From the NCBI GenBank assembly GCA_902564265.1, contig CACFAI010000001.1:1-64000 (forward strand): a stretch of DNA of 64,000 nt, given 5' to 3'. This document shows, one piece after another, positions 13,576 through 21,768 of the stretch. The notes below the pieces were generated by a model. The model did no database searches. It worked only from the letters and a program-made list of their open reading frames with translations, and was not told where the DNA came from. This stretch comes from an uncultured Pelagibacteraceae bacterium (lineage in GTDB: Bacteria; Pseudomonadota; Alphaproteobacteria; Pelagibacterales; Pelagibacteraceae). Position numbers and translations under genes: made by a program. The first letter of the stretch is position 1, and the number at the start of each line of letters is the position of its first letter.

Positions 13576-13623
13576 ATATCTTCACAAAAAGTTTAGTCTG
13601 TTTTTTAAATTCTCTCTAAACAG

Positions 13624-14700
13624 CTAGTTTATCCATTTATTAAAAATCAAAAAATCACTTAAGGTTAAACCTGATAAGCTTTTGTGTATATTTCTAGTTA
13701 TAGGAATTCCATCTTTGAAAAAATCATTATCAGATTTTTTTTCGTTAATTGACCATTCCTTTGGATAATTCATTTTATGATTAATATCTTTAAATTCAGG
13801 ATATTTAACAGCATACTCCGAGCAACCTCTTTTTATTTCATGTTTAAATTTTTTGCCGAGTATTATTTTTATTACAGGTGTTATTTCTTTTGATAATTTT
13901 TCAGCTGATTCAATACTATTTAGGTAAATATAGCCTCTAAAATTTCTTAATTTTCTATCTACCATACATTTTCTATTAAAAAGATTTAAATTTTTATACT
14001 GGTCAAAAAAAAGAACAAGCTTAATTATATCAAACGGTTTATCTAAATAAATTACAATCTTTATGCAACTAAAACAAAATTTCGGAATAGTATTAAATTT
14101 GAAAAAAATTCGTTTATGTCTTTCACAATTTAGGTCTATTTCATTTCTTCTGAAAATTTGATCTTCATTGAATTCAAAGTTGTCAATTTTTTGTGCTTCT
14201 AATTTGCATTTATCGATTATGTCCGAAATGAATTCATCTTTTATTTTCTCTCGAAAATTAATCTTAGAGTTAATTTTTTGAATTTTGTTATTAATATCTA
14301 CCAAATTATTATTAAAATTTTTAACAGGATTAATGTGAGACAAAAGTTTTATTATTGCAAACTTACTCCGTTTATCATTTGAACTTTTATAAACCTTCAA
14401 AAAAAAATCTAAAGATTTTGTCAATTCTCCCTTATCATAATAGGCTATACCTAAATTAAAATATGGATCCAAAGTTTTTGGATTTGACTGAATAGCTTTA
14501 TTAAAATAAAAAATACTCTTTTCCCAATCCTTTAACCCCAAGTTTATTAGACCTAACAAGTTTAGATAAAAGTTTGAATTTTCCAATTGCAGATGTTTTG
14601 ACTGAGATAAATTAGCTTCCAGAAGGGCTTTTTTAAAATTTTGATTTTTATAAAGTGTAACTATTTTTTGTATTTCTGAATTTATTAAATTTTCACTCAT
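13624..14700 (-). CDS. TPR-repeat protein with a C-terminal cysteine-containing domain
   Basis: Protein of 358 residues. The N-terminal part (about 10-130) contains tetratricopeptide helices, best seen in FYLNLLGLINLGLKDWEKSI and TLDPYFNLGIAYYDKGEL. After a charged linker, residues about 180-330 form an unrecognised domain with CERHKR, PKFCFSCIKI and a final RGCSEYAVKYPEF, giving several cysteines and a histidine that could bind metal. It sits downstream of the rml nucleotide-sugar genes on the same strand and may assist polysaccharide assembly or modification. No signal peptide is visible, so it is probably cytoplasmic. Confidence 0.6.
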   Translation of the reverse strand: MSENLINSEIQKIVTLYKNQNFKKALLEANLSQSKHLQLENSNFYLNLLGLINLGLKDWEKSIFYFNKAIQSNPKTLDPYFNLGIAYYDKGELTKSLDFFLKVYKSSNDKRSKFAIIKLLSHINPVKNFNNNLVDINNKIQKINSKINFREKIKDEFISDIIDKCKLEAQKIDNFEFNEDQIFRRNEIDLNCERHKRIFFKFNTIPKFCFSCIKIVIYLDKPFDIIKLVLFFDQYKNLNLFNRKCMVDRKLRNFRGYIYLNSIESAEKLSKEITPVIKIILGKKFKHEIKRGCSEYAVKYPEFKDINHKMNYPKEWSINEKKSDNDFFKDGIPITRNIHKSLSGLTLSDFLIFNKWIN

Positions 14701-14790
14701 TTATTATAATAAATAGCAGATATACAAAGTCATGTCTAATCGCTTTAAATCCTGCATCATAGCTCGATCAGATAATTTGTTGAAAATATA

Positions 14791-15495
14791 TTATAAAATT
14801 TTTCTAAACTTCGCTATATTCATAGTTGAATTTAACGGAAGACTGTTTTTTCTAATCTTTAGAAATTTCTTTTTAATTGCTTTATTATCTTTTTTAGCAA
14901 AACTATAAACAGATTGTACAGGACCTCCTATATTTATTATGCCTTTTTTATTTATTAATTTAAAAAAAACTTTTGCTAAGTTTTCATGGAACATAAAATT
15001 TGATTTTAAGTTTGTATAAGCATATTTATAAGCGAAAGGTTTTTCAGTCATACAAATTCTCAAAATTAATGAATTTTTTAACATTTTGACTGCACATTCC
15101 CCACCAAGTTTAGACCAACCATAATTATTTATTGGAAGTAAGGGATTATGTTCTTTGTAATTCCCTTTTTTAAATGGATAAACATAATTAGTTGAAAAAA
15201 AAATTAGCTTTATCTTATATTTGTGACAAAGAGTTACTATATTTGCTGTTCCAATGATATTTGTATTGATACTTCTATCAATTTTTTCTTCATGAAGATC
15301 CATTGGTCTTGAAATTGCTGCAGCATGAATAATAAATTTTGGTTTTATTTTTCTGATAAATTTTTCCATCTTTTTAAGATTTGTTATGTCAAAACTTTGT
15401 GATGAAGGGTAGTAAATATTTTTTTTATTTAAATTAAATTTTTTAAATACTTTGCCAAATCTTCCACTACCACCGGTAAAAATTATTTTTTTCAT
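14791..15495 (-). CDS. NAD(P)-dependent nucleotide-sugar reductase/epimerase, RmlD-like
   Basis: Extended SDR-type protein of 234 residues. GGSGRFGKVFKKF is the Rossmann nucleotide-binding motif, and YGWSKLGGE supplies the catalytic Tyr-x-x-x-Lys. It most resembles dTDP-4-dehydrorhamnose reductases (RmlD) but is shorter than the usual ~290 residues, mainly at the C-terminus. It lies 3 nt after rmlA in an rmlB-rmlA-reductase series. There is no rmlC (3,5-epimerase) here, so the product could be a dTDP-6-deoxyhexose other than L-rhamnose, or rmlC may lie elsewhere. Confidence 0.7.
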   Translation of the reverse strand: MKKIIFTGGSGRFGKVFKKFNLNKKNIYYPSSQSFDITNLKKMEKFIRKIKPKFIIHAAAISRPMDLHEEKIDRSINTNIIGTANIVTLCHKYKIKLIFFSTNYVYPFKKGNYKEHNPLLPINNYGWSKLGGECAVKMLKNSLILRICMTEKPFAYKYAYTNLKSNFMFHENLAKVFFKLINKKGIINIGGPVQSVYSFAKKDNKAIKKKFLKIRKNSLPLNSTMNIAKFRKIL

Positions 15496-15498
15496 TAA

Positions 15499-16365
15499 TC
15501 AAATTAGTTTTTTTAAATAATTGGTATAGTCACACTTTCCATAAAATTGAATTGCATTTAAAATTTCTTTTTTTCCAATCCATTTATTGTTAAAAGCAAT
15601 TTCTTCAAGGCAACCAATTTTAAAACCTTGCCTGTTTTCTATTGCTGATACAAAAGAACTCGTTTTATAAAAATCCTCTATAGATCCAGTATCTAGCCAT
15701 GCACCCCCACGACCAAGGATATCAGATGTCAATTTTTTTTTTCTTAAATAGATTTTTAGTAAATCAGTAATCTCCAATTCGTTTCTAAATGAAGGTTTCA
15801 GCATTTTTGAGTATTCAACAACTTTTTTATCAAAAAAATATAAACCAGTTATTGCTAAATCAGAAAAAAACTTTTTGGGCTTTTCTTTTATTGATAAAAT
15901 TTTTCCATTTTTGGAAGTTTTCGCTACTCCAAATGACTCTGGTTTTGCAACTTTATGAAGGATAATTTTTGCACCATTTTTAAGTTTTGTGCAGTTAATC
16001 AATTTTGAAGTTAAATTTTGTCCATAAAAAAAATTATCTCCAAGTATTAATGCAACGTTTTTATTATCTATAAATTTTTCTCCTAATAAAAAAGCATCAG
16101 GGAGACCTCTTGGAGAAATTTGTTCTTTAAAGGATATGTTAATACCTAAGCGTTTACCGTCTGGTAAAATTTTTTTATATTGACTTAATTGTCCCTTATT
16201 AACAATGATTAAAATATCTTTTATTTTTGCTAACATCAAAATTGAAAGCGGGTAAAAAATTAAAGGCTTATCATAAATTGGAAGCAATTGTTTATTGACT
16301 GCTTTCGTCAAAGGACTCATTCGAGTTCCCATGCCTCCAGCTAAAATAATTGCTTTATTAATCAT
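15499..16365 (-). CDS. rmlA: Glucose-1-phosphate thymidylyltransferase
   Basis: Makes dTDP-glucose from dTTP and glucose-1-phosphate, the entry step to dTDP-deoxysugars for surface polysaccharide. The 288-residue length is normal. ILAGGMGTRMSPLTKAVNKQ is the nucleotide-binding motif, LILGDNFFYG and GGAWLDTGS are further family signatures. The start codon overlaps the rmlB stop by 4 nt, so the two enzymes are translationally coupled. Confidence 0.92.
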   Translation of the reverse strand: MINKAIILAGGMGTRMSPLTKAVNKQLLPIYDKPLIFYPLSILMLAKIKDILIIVNKGQLSQYKKILPDGKRLGINISFKEQISPRGLPDAFLLGEKFIDNKNVALILGDNFFYGQNLTSKLINCTKLKNGAKIILHKVAKPESFGVAKTSKNGKILSIKEKPKKFFSDLAITGLYFFDKKVVEYSKMLKPSFRNELEITDLLKIYLRKKKLTSDILGRGGAWLDTGSIEDFYKTSSFVSAIENRQGFKIGCLEEIAFNNKWIGKKEILNAIQFYGKCDYTNYLKKLI

Positions 16366-17384
16366 TTAATTACACCAAGTCTCTTTGTGATATCCTTTTT
16401 TTTTAAGGATGTATAGTATTTCATATTTTTAAAATACCAGTTGAATGTGTACTCTAAACCTTTTCTCAGATTTATTTTAGATTTCCATTTAAGTTTTTTT
16501 AAAATTTTTTTACTGTCTAAGGCATAACGAGTATCATGACCTGGTCTATCTTTAATGAATTTTATTTTTACATTTTTACCCAATTTAATTTTTTTTCTTG
16601 CAATTTTTATTAATAAATTTGCTATATCAAAGTTGTTACTGTTTATATTCGACCCAATATTGTAAAAATCTCCCATCTTTCCATTCTTGAATACTTTGAA
16701 TAAAGCTTCACAATGATCATCAACAAATATCCATTCCCTAGAATTTTTTCCCTTACCATATAAGGGAAGAGGCTTATTATTAATTAAGTTATAAATCAAT
16801 TTTGGAATAAGTTTTTCTGGATGTTGATGAGGACCATAATTATTCGAACAATTAGTTATCATTGCGTTTAGTTTATAAGTTCTAACATAAGAATATACCA
16901 AGTGATCAGATGAAGCCTTCGATGCTGCATAAGGTGAACTGGGTCTGTAAGGGTCAGTTTCTTTGCTTCTACCTTTTAAAACATCTCCAAAAACTTCATC
17001 AGTTGAGATATGAATTAGTTTAGTTTTTTTATTTTTTTTACTAAATTCTCTAAACGTTTCTAGCAAACTAAACACACCAACTATGTTGCTTTTTATAAAC
17101 TCTGCAGGACTGTCTATTGATCTATCAACATGTGTTTCTGCAGCCGAATTAAAGATAGCAATAGGTTTATATAAGTTAAAAACCTTTTTAAGTTTTGATC
17201 TGTTATTGATATCTAATTTGATAAATTTATAATTTTTTATATTTGAAAATTCTCTTGTATTATAAAAGTTTGAGGCGTAACTGAATTTATCAATATTAAT
17301 AACATAAAAATTTTTTTTAATTAATAGCTTTATTAAGTTACTACCAATAAACCCCAAACCACCAGTAACAATTATTTTTTCCAT
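16362..17384 (-). CDS. rmlB: dTDP-glucose 4,6-dehydratase
   Basis: Converts dTDP-glucose to dTDP-4-keto-6-deoxyglucose. The 340-residue protein begins with IIVTGGLGFIGSNLIKLL (NAD binding), has AETHVDRSID, the catalytic STDEVFGDV with the Thr-Asp-Glu triad, and YAASKASSDHLV with Tyr-x-x-x-Lys. NNYGPHQHPEKLIPK is also typical. It is the first gene of the minus-strand cluster rmlB-rmlA-reductase-TPR and is divergent from a glycosyltransferase, from which only 49 nt separate it. Confidence 0.93.
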   Translation of the reverse strand: MEKIIVTGGLGFIGSNLIKLLIKKNFYVINIDKFSYASNFYNTREFSNIKNYKFIKLDINNRSKLKKVFNLYKPIAIFNSAAETHVDRSIDSPAEFIKSNIVGVFSLLETFREFSKKNKKTKLIHISTDEVFGDVLKGRSKETDPYRPSSPYAASKASSDHLVYSYVRTYKLNAMITNCSNNYGPHQHPEKLIPKLIYNLINNKPLPLYGKGKNSREWIFVDDHCEALFKVFKNGKMGDFYNIGSNINSNNFDIANLLIKIARKKIKLGKNVKIKFIKDRPGHDTRYALDSKKILKKLKWKSKINLRKGLEYTFNWYFKNMKYYTSLKKKDITKRLGVIK

Positions 17385-17433
17385 TACTTTTTTTTTTACA
17401 ATAATAATTATTTTAAGTATACTTCATTCTCAA

Positions 17434-18300
17434 ATGGAATTTACAAGCGATAATCTTACTTTTGTAATAGTCACATTTAAAAGCAAAAAAGTAATCTATG
17501 ATTGCTTAAATTCCTTACCAAAAGATTATCATAAAATAATAATTGAAAATTCATCTGATAAGGAATTAAAAAAAGAATTAGAGCAGAATTATGATAAAAC
17601 TGAGGTGGTTTTGTCAAATAATATAGGGATGGGAGCTGGTAATAATCTTGGTATTGTTAAATCTAATACACAGTATGTATATGTTCTAAATCCAGATGTT
17701 GTTTTAAAAAGTGACACTATACTAAATATCAATAATTCAATTTCAAAACTAGAAAATTTTGCAATCTTATCACCTATGTCAGATAACCCTCTTTATCCAA
17801 ATTATAGAGGAAATTCTGATGAGATAATAAAAAATAATAATAAATCAATTAGTAATGTTGAAGAGATTGATGGTTATTCAATGATTATTAATAAAGATTG
17901 TTTTGAAGATAATATTTTTTTTGATGAAAAATTTTTTATGTACTTAGAAAACGTTGACTTATGCTTAAGAGCAAAAAAAAATGGTGGAAAACTATATATC
18001 GTTATGAATTCTAAAGTTCGTCATCTAGGAGCCAAAGCTGTTGATGATAAATATAGTGAGGAGATAGAACTTTCAAGAAACTGGCATTGGATGTGGTCAA
18101 GATTTTATTTTAATAAAAAACATCGAGGCATTATTGTCTCGTTCTTATTAGGATTAATCAGTTTATTAGGAAACTTAATAAAATATACTATCTGCCTATT
18201 CACTTTTAACAAAAAAATAAATATTTATAGAATGAGAACATTAGGCACCTTCAATGCTTTATTAGGTAAACAATCTTGGTATAGGCCAGAAATAAATTAA
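17434..18300 (+). CDS. Glycosyltransferase family 2, rhamnosyltransferase-like
   Basis: Protein of 288 residues with a GT-A fold: FVIVTFKSKKVIYDCL at the start, NNIGMGAGNNLGI and YVLNPDVVL as the nucleotide-sugar/metal site, and FFMYLENVDLCLRAKKNG in the acceptor region. These resemble WbbL-type rhamnosyl- or other deoxysugar transferases. A hydrophobic stretch near residues 233-256 may associate it with the inner membrane. Being divergent from rmlB, it probably uses the dTDP-sugar made by the neighbouring cluster. Its stop overlaps the convergent apt gene by 4 nt. Confidence 0.8.
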   Translation: MEFTSDNLTFVIVTFKSKKVIYDCLNSLPKDYHKIIIENSSDKELKKELEQNYDKTEVVLSNNIGMGAGNNLGIVKSNTQYVYVLNPDVVLKSDTILNINNSISKLENFAILSPMSDNPLYPNYRGNSDEIIKNNNKSISNVEEIDGYSMIINKDCFEDNIFFDEKFFMYLENVDLCLRAKKNGGKLYIVMNSKVRHLGAKAVDDKYSEEIELSRNWHWMWSRFYFNKKHRGIIVSFLLGLISLLGNLIKYTICLFTFNKKINIYRMRTLGTFNALLGKQSWYRPEIN

Positions 18301-18824
18301 TGTCCTGGAAAATCGATTAAGTTTTCAACTTTAAAACCTTTTTCAATTAATTTATCAGATCCACCTAAGTCAAATAAGTTTATAACAAAAATAAACGCTC
18401 CAACTTTTCCCTTTGAGATTTCAATAAGTCTTGAAGCTGCTTCAGCTGTTCCGCCGGTAGCAATTAAATCATCAATTATTAAAACAGTATCATTTTCATT
18501 AATTGAGTCCTTATGCACTTCAATAGTTGCAGTTCCATACTCTAATTCAAAATCTACTGAGTGAGTTTGAGCAGGTAATTTATTTTTTTTTCTTAACATT
18601 ATAAAAGGTTTTTTAAGAATATATGAAACAGCAGATGCAAAAACAAAACCCCTCGACTCAATTGCTGCAATCTTATTAAATTCAAACTTTTTAGATCTTT
18701 CAACTATTTGATTAATTGTTTCTTCAAAAGCTTTTTCGTCTTTAATTAAAGTTGTTATGTCTCTAAATAAAATACCTTTTTTAGGATAATCAGGAATTGA
18801 TCTTATAAACTTTTTTAAATCCAT
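18297..18824 (-). CDS. apt: Adenine phosphoribosyltransferase
   Basis: Salvages adenine to AMP using PRPP. The protein is 175 residues, as expected, with IPDYPKKGILFRDITTL near the start and the PRPP-binding VLIIDDLIATGGTAEAA. It is divergent from mtnP by 41 bp. Because MtnP releases adenine from methylthioadenosine, apt directly captures a product of the neighbouring pathway. Confidence 0.93.
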   Translation of the reverse strand: MDLKKFIRSIPDYPKKGILFRDITTLIKDEKAFEETINQIVERSKKFEFNKIAAIESRGFVFASAVSYILKKPFIMLRKKNKLPAQTHSVDFELEYGTATIEVHKDSINENDTVLIIDDLIATGGTAEAASRLIEISKGKVGAFIFVINLFDLGGSDKLIEKGFKVENLIDFPGH

Positions 18825-18865
18825 TTAAATTTGCGTTATATTATTAAATAAACTATCTTTTAAAT

Positions 18866-19738
18866 ATGGCAAACAATAAATTAGCTATAATTGGTGGAAG
18901 CGGGTTGTATGATGTTGAAGAATTTAAGGATAGAGAGTTATTAGATATAAATACACCATGGGGAAAACCTTCAGATAAAATTTTAAAAACTAATTACAAA
19001 AATAAAGAAGTTTATTTTTTGCCAAGACATGGTAGAGGACATTTTATAAGTCCATCCAAAATAAATTTTAGAGCGAATATCGATGCCCTTAAACAACTTG
19101 GAGTTACCGACATTGTTTCTATCTCAGCTGTAGGATCACTTAAAGAAAATTTGTCACCAGGAAAATTTGTTATAGTTGACCAATTTATTGACAGAACTTT
19201 TGCGAGAAATAAAACATTTTTTGAAGACGAAATCGTAGCCCATGTTTCAATGGCACATCCAACTTCAACTGGATTAATGAATGCATGTGAAGATGCAATT
19301 AAGAAAGAAAAAATCGATTATCAAAGAAATGGCACTTATGTTGTTATGGAAGGACCACAGTTTTCAACATTAGCAGAATCTAACTTATATAGATCCTGGA
19401 AAGCTGATGTAATTGGAATGACTAATATGCCAGAAGCAAAATTAGCTAGAGAAGCTGAAATAAGATATGCTTCCGTATCAATGGTCACAGATTATGATTG
19501 TTGGCACCCGGATCATGAAAACGTTGATGTTCAACAAGTAATTAAAGTTCTTTTAGGTAATGCTGCAAAAGCAAAAGATATGATTAAAAATCTAATAGAA
19601 AATTTTGAAAAACATATTGATCCTAAAGATCCAACTAATAATTGTTTAGATGTGGCTATTATAACAGCACCAGAAAAAAGAACCCAAAAAACAAAAGACA
19701 AACTAAAAACAGTTGCAGGTAGAGTTTTAAGTAAATGA
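18866..19738 (+). CDS. mtnP: S-methyl-5'-thioadenosine phosphorylase
   Basis: Phosphorolysis of methylthioadenosine to adenine and methylthioribose-1-phosphate. The 290-residue protein opens with LAIIGGSGLYDVEEF, contains FLPRHGRGH (phosphate binding), AVGSLKENLSPG, and VTDYDCWHPDHENVD, the base-recognition region typical of MTA phosphorylase rather than purine nucleoside phosphorylase. It overlaps mtnA by 4 nt and lies in one operon with a SpeD-SpeE fusion whose by-product is MTA. Confidence 0.92.
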   Translation: MANNKLAIIGGSGLYDVEEFKDRELLDINTPWGKPSDKILKTNYKNKEVYFLPRHGRGHFISPSKINFRANIDALKQLGVTDIVSISAVGSLKENLSPGKFVIVDQFIDRTFARNKTFFEDEIVAHVSMAHPTSTGLMNACEDAIKKEKIDYQRNGTYVVMEGPQFSTLAESNLYRSWKADVIGMTNMPEAKLAREAEIRYASVSMVTDYDCWHPDHENVDVQQVIKVLLGNAAKAKDMIKNLIENFEKHIDPKDPTNNCLDVAIITAPEKRTQKTKDKLKTVAGRVLSK

Positions 19739-20805
19739 AAATTGAAGGCAAAGAATACCGAACTATTTGGTTTGAAAACAATTTAGTAAAAATAATTGAT
19801 CAAACAAAACTCCCACATCAATTCGTTATTAAAGAATTAAAAACAGTTAAAGATTCAATAAATGCCATCAAAACAATGGAGGTGAGAGGTGCACCTTTGA
19901 TAGGGGCAACAGCTGCATATGGTTTAGTTTTAGCGGTATTAGAAAATAATGACCAATCTTTTTTAAAAAAATCAGGTGACGACTTAATTAAATCTAGACC
20001 CACTGCAATTAATTTAAAATGGGCAGTAGATAGAATGATGAAAAAACTTTCAGGTGTTAATAGCGAAAAAATTTTGGATATTGCATTAAGTGAAGCAAAA
20101 GAAATTTGCGAAGAAGATATAAAATTTTGCGAAAATATAGGATTAAATGGTCTTAAAATAATTGAGAAAATTTATAAAAAAAAAAAAGATACAGTAAACA
20201 TTTTAACTCATTGTAACGCTGGATGGCTTGCAACAATTAATTGGGGAACAGCCACATCCCCAATTTATCATGCACATAAAAAGGGTATTCCCGTACATGT
20301 TTGGGCAGATGAAACTAGACCCAGAAACCAAGGCGCAAACTTAACGTCATATGAATTAAATGAAGAGGGTATTAAAAATACAATTATTGCTGACAATACT
20401 GGTGGAATTTTAATGCAGAGAGGGCAAGTTGATATGTGTATAGTTGGAACTGATCGCACTTTATCTAATGGCGATGTGTGTAATAAAGTAGGGACTTATC
20501 TTAAAGCGCTTGCTGCAAAAGATAACAATATACCATTTTATGTGGCCTTACCAAGTTCGACTATCGACTGGAAAATTAAAAATTCAAAAGATATTCCTAT
20601 TGAAGAAAGAAGTTCAGAAGAGTTGTCAAAAATTGAAGGTGTTGATGAAGATGGAAAAGTAAAAAAAGTAAAGATATACCCAAATAAAAGTAAGGCTATG
20701 AATTTAGCATTTGATGTTACTCCAGCAAAATATATAACTGGCTTAATAACAGAAAAAGGTATTTGCGAAGCATCAAAAAAAGGATTAAAAAATTTATTTA
20801 AATGA
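19735..20805 (+). CDS. mtnA: Methylthioribose-1-phosphate isomerase
   Basis: Isomerises methylthioribose-1-phosphate to methylthioribulose-1-phosphate. The 356 residues include MEVRGAPLIGATAAYG, ILTHCNAGWLAT with the catalytic cysteine, ETRPRNQGANLTSYEL and VGTDRTLSNGDVCNKVGTY, all hallmarks of MtnA within the eIF2B-like family. ATGA overlaps join it to mtnP upstream and to a small membrane protein downstream. Confidence 0.93.
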   Translation: MKIEGKEYRTIWFENNLVKIIDQTKLPHQFVIKELKTVKDSINAIKTMEVRGAPLIGATAAYGLVLAVLENNDQSFLKKSGDDLIKSRPTAINLKWAVDRMMKKLSGVNSEKILDIALSEAKEICEEDIKFCENIGLNGLKIIEKIYKKKKDTVNILTHCNAGWLATINWGTATSPIYHAHKKGIPVHVWADETRPRNQGANLTSYELNEEGIKNTIIADNTGGILMQRGQVDMCIVGTDRTLSNGDVCNKVGTYLKALAAKDNNIPFYVALPSSTIDWKIKNSKDIPIEERSSEELSKIEGVDEDGKVKKVKIYPNKSKAMNLAFDVTPAKYITGLITEKGICEASKKGLKNLFK

Positions 20806-21125
20806 ACCCACTTATTTTATCACTTGTTTGTCTTTTATTAGTCGGAGTTTCTGCTAATTGGCTAAGTATTGTTAAGAATAATAAGACATTAATTTATCTT
20901 TCTTTAGCACCATGTATTTATATAACAATTTATGGAATTTATTTAGTTATTGGACCTGTTGATTTGTATGAAGACGGTTCAAAAAACTTTTTTAAGCAGA
21001 ACCCTTATGAAAGTGAGCTTCCACCACAGTTTTTACTATTAAAGCTTTACCAGTATATTCTTATGGGCGTAGGTCTAATTTTTGGGTATTTATTTTTAAA
21101 ATATTTAAAAAATTATGGACGTTAA
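20802..21125 (+). CDS. Small membrane protein of unknown function
   Basis: A 107-residue protein with about three hydrophobic segments (residues about 3-20, 27-49 and 85-101) and a short polar loop (DLYEDGSKNFFKQNPYESELPPQ). I do not recognise the family. It is embedded in the mtnP-mtnA-aldolase operon by a 4-nt overlap upstream and an 11-nt overlap downstream. It may be a membrane partner or a co-expressed passenger; a role in exporting a pathway end product would be speculation. Confidence 0.65.
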   Translation: MNPLILSLVCLLLVGVSANWLSIVKNNKTLIYLSLAPCIYITIYGIYLVIGPVDLYEDGSKNFFKQNPYESELPPQFLLLKLYQYILMGVGLIFGYLFLKYLKNYGR

Positions 21126-21762
21126 GAGTAGAGAAGAAATAATAAAATTTGCACAAAAACTAAATAGTACAAATTTATCTCCGTTAAGATCAGGAAATAT
21201 TTCACTTAAAGCTCAGAACAATAATGAAGAGGGGTTTTTAATTACTCCATCAGGCAAAAAATACGACAGTTTAAAAGCTGATGATATAGTATTTGTATCT
21301 TTAGAGGGGAGATATGATGAAAAAGGTTTGCAGCCTTCTTCGGAATGGAGATTTCATAAAGATATTTATTTAAAGAAGGCTGATGCAAAAGCAATCGTTC
21401 ATGCTCATTCACCACACGCAACAGCTGTATCTGCACACAATAAAGACATTCCAGCTTTTCATTACATGATAGCGTTAGCTGGAGGAGACAATATAAAGTG
21501 TGCAAAGTATGCAACTTTTGGAACACAAGAACTATCTGACAATATTATTGAAGCATTAGAAAATAGAAAAGCATGCTTAATGTCTAATCACGGTCAAGTT
21601 GCTTATGGGAATAACTTAAACTCAGCTTTCGAACTTGCAGAAGAAGTTGAAAATATTTGCCATCAATACATAAATGCAATAAAGTTAGGAGAACCTAAGA
21701 TTCTTTCATCAAGTGAGATGGATGTAATATTAGAAAAAGTTAAAAATTATAAAAAAGGATAA
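21115..21762 (+). CDS. Class II aldolase family protein (MtnB-like dehydratase or DHAP-shunt aldolase)
   Basis: Protein of 215 residues with the class II aldolase/adducin fold. IVHAHSPHATA and LMSNHGQVAYG provide the zinc-binding histidines, and SGNISLK and ITPSGKKYD are the sugar-phosphate binding loops. After MtnP and MtnA its substrate should be methylthioribulose-1-phosphate. It could dehydrate it (MtnB) or cleave it to DHAP and a methylthio-aldehyde (the aldolase of the DHAP shunt). No mtnC, mtnD or mtnN/K is nearby, so the aldolase reading is plausible but unproven. Confidence 0.8.
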   Translation: MDVKSREEIIKFAQKLNSTNLSPLRSGNISLKAQNNNEEGFLITPSGKKYDSLKADDIVFVSLEGRYDEKGLQPSSEWRFHKDIYLKKADAKAIVHAHSPHATAVSAHNKDIPAFHYMIALAGGDNIKCAKYATFGTQELSDNIIEALENRKACLMSNHGQVAYGNNLNSAFELAEEVENICHQYINAIKLGEPKILSSSEMDVILEKVKNYKKG

Positions 21763-21768
21763 CTTTTT

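Noticed and set aside
13576-13623. GTTTAG/CTAAAC inverted repeat after the tRNA
   Set aside because: Only a 6-bp stem with a long loop; too weak to call a terminator.
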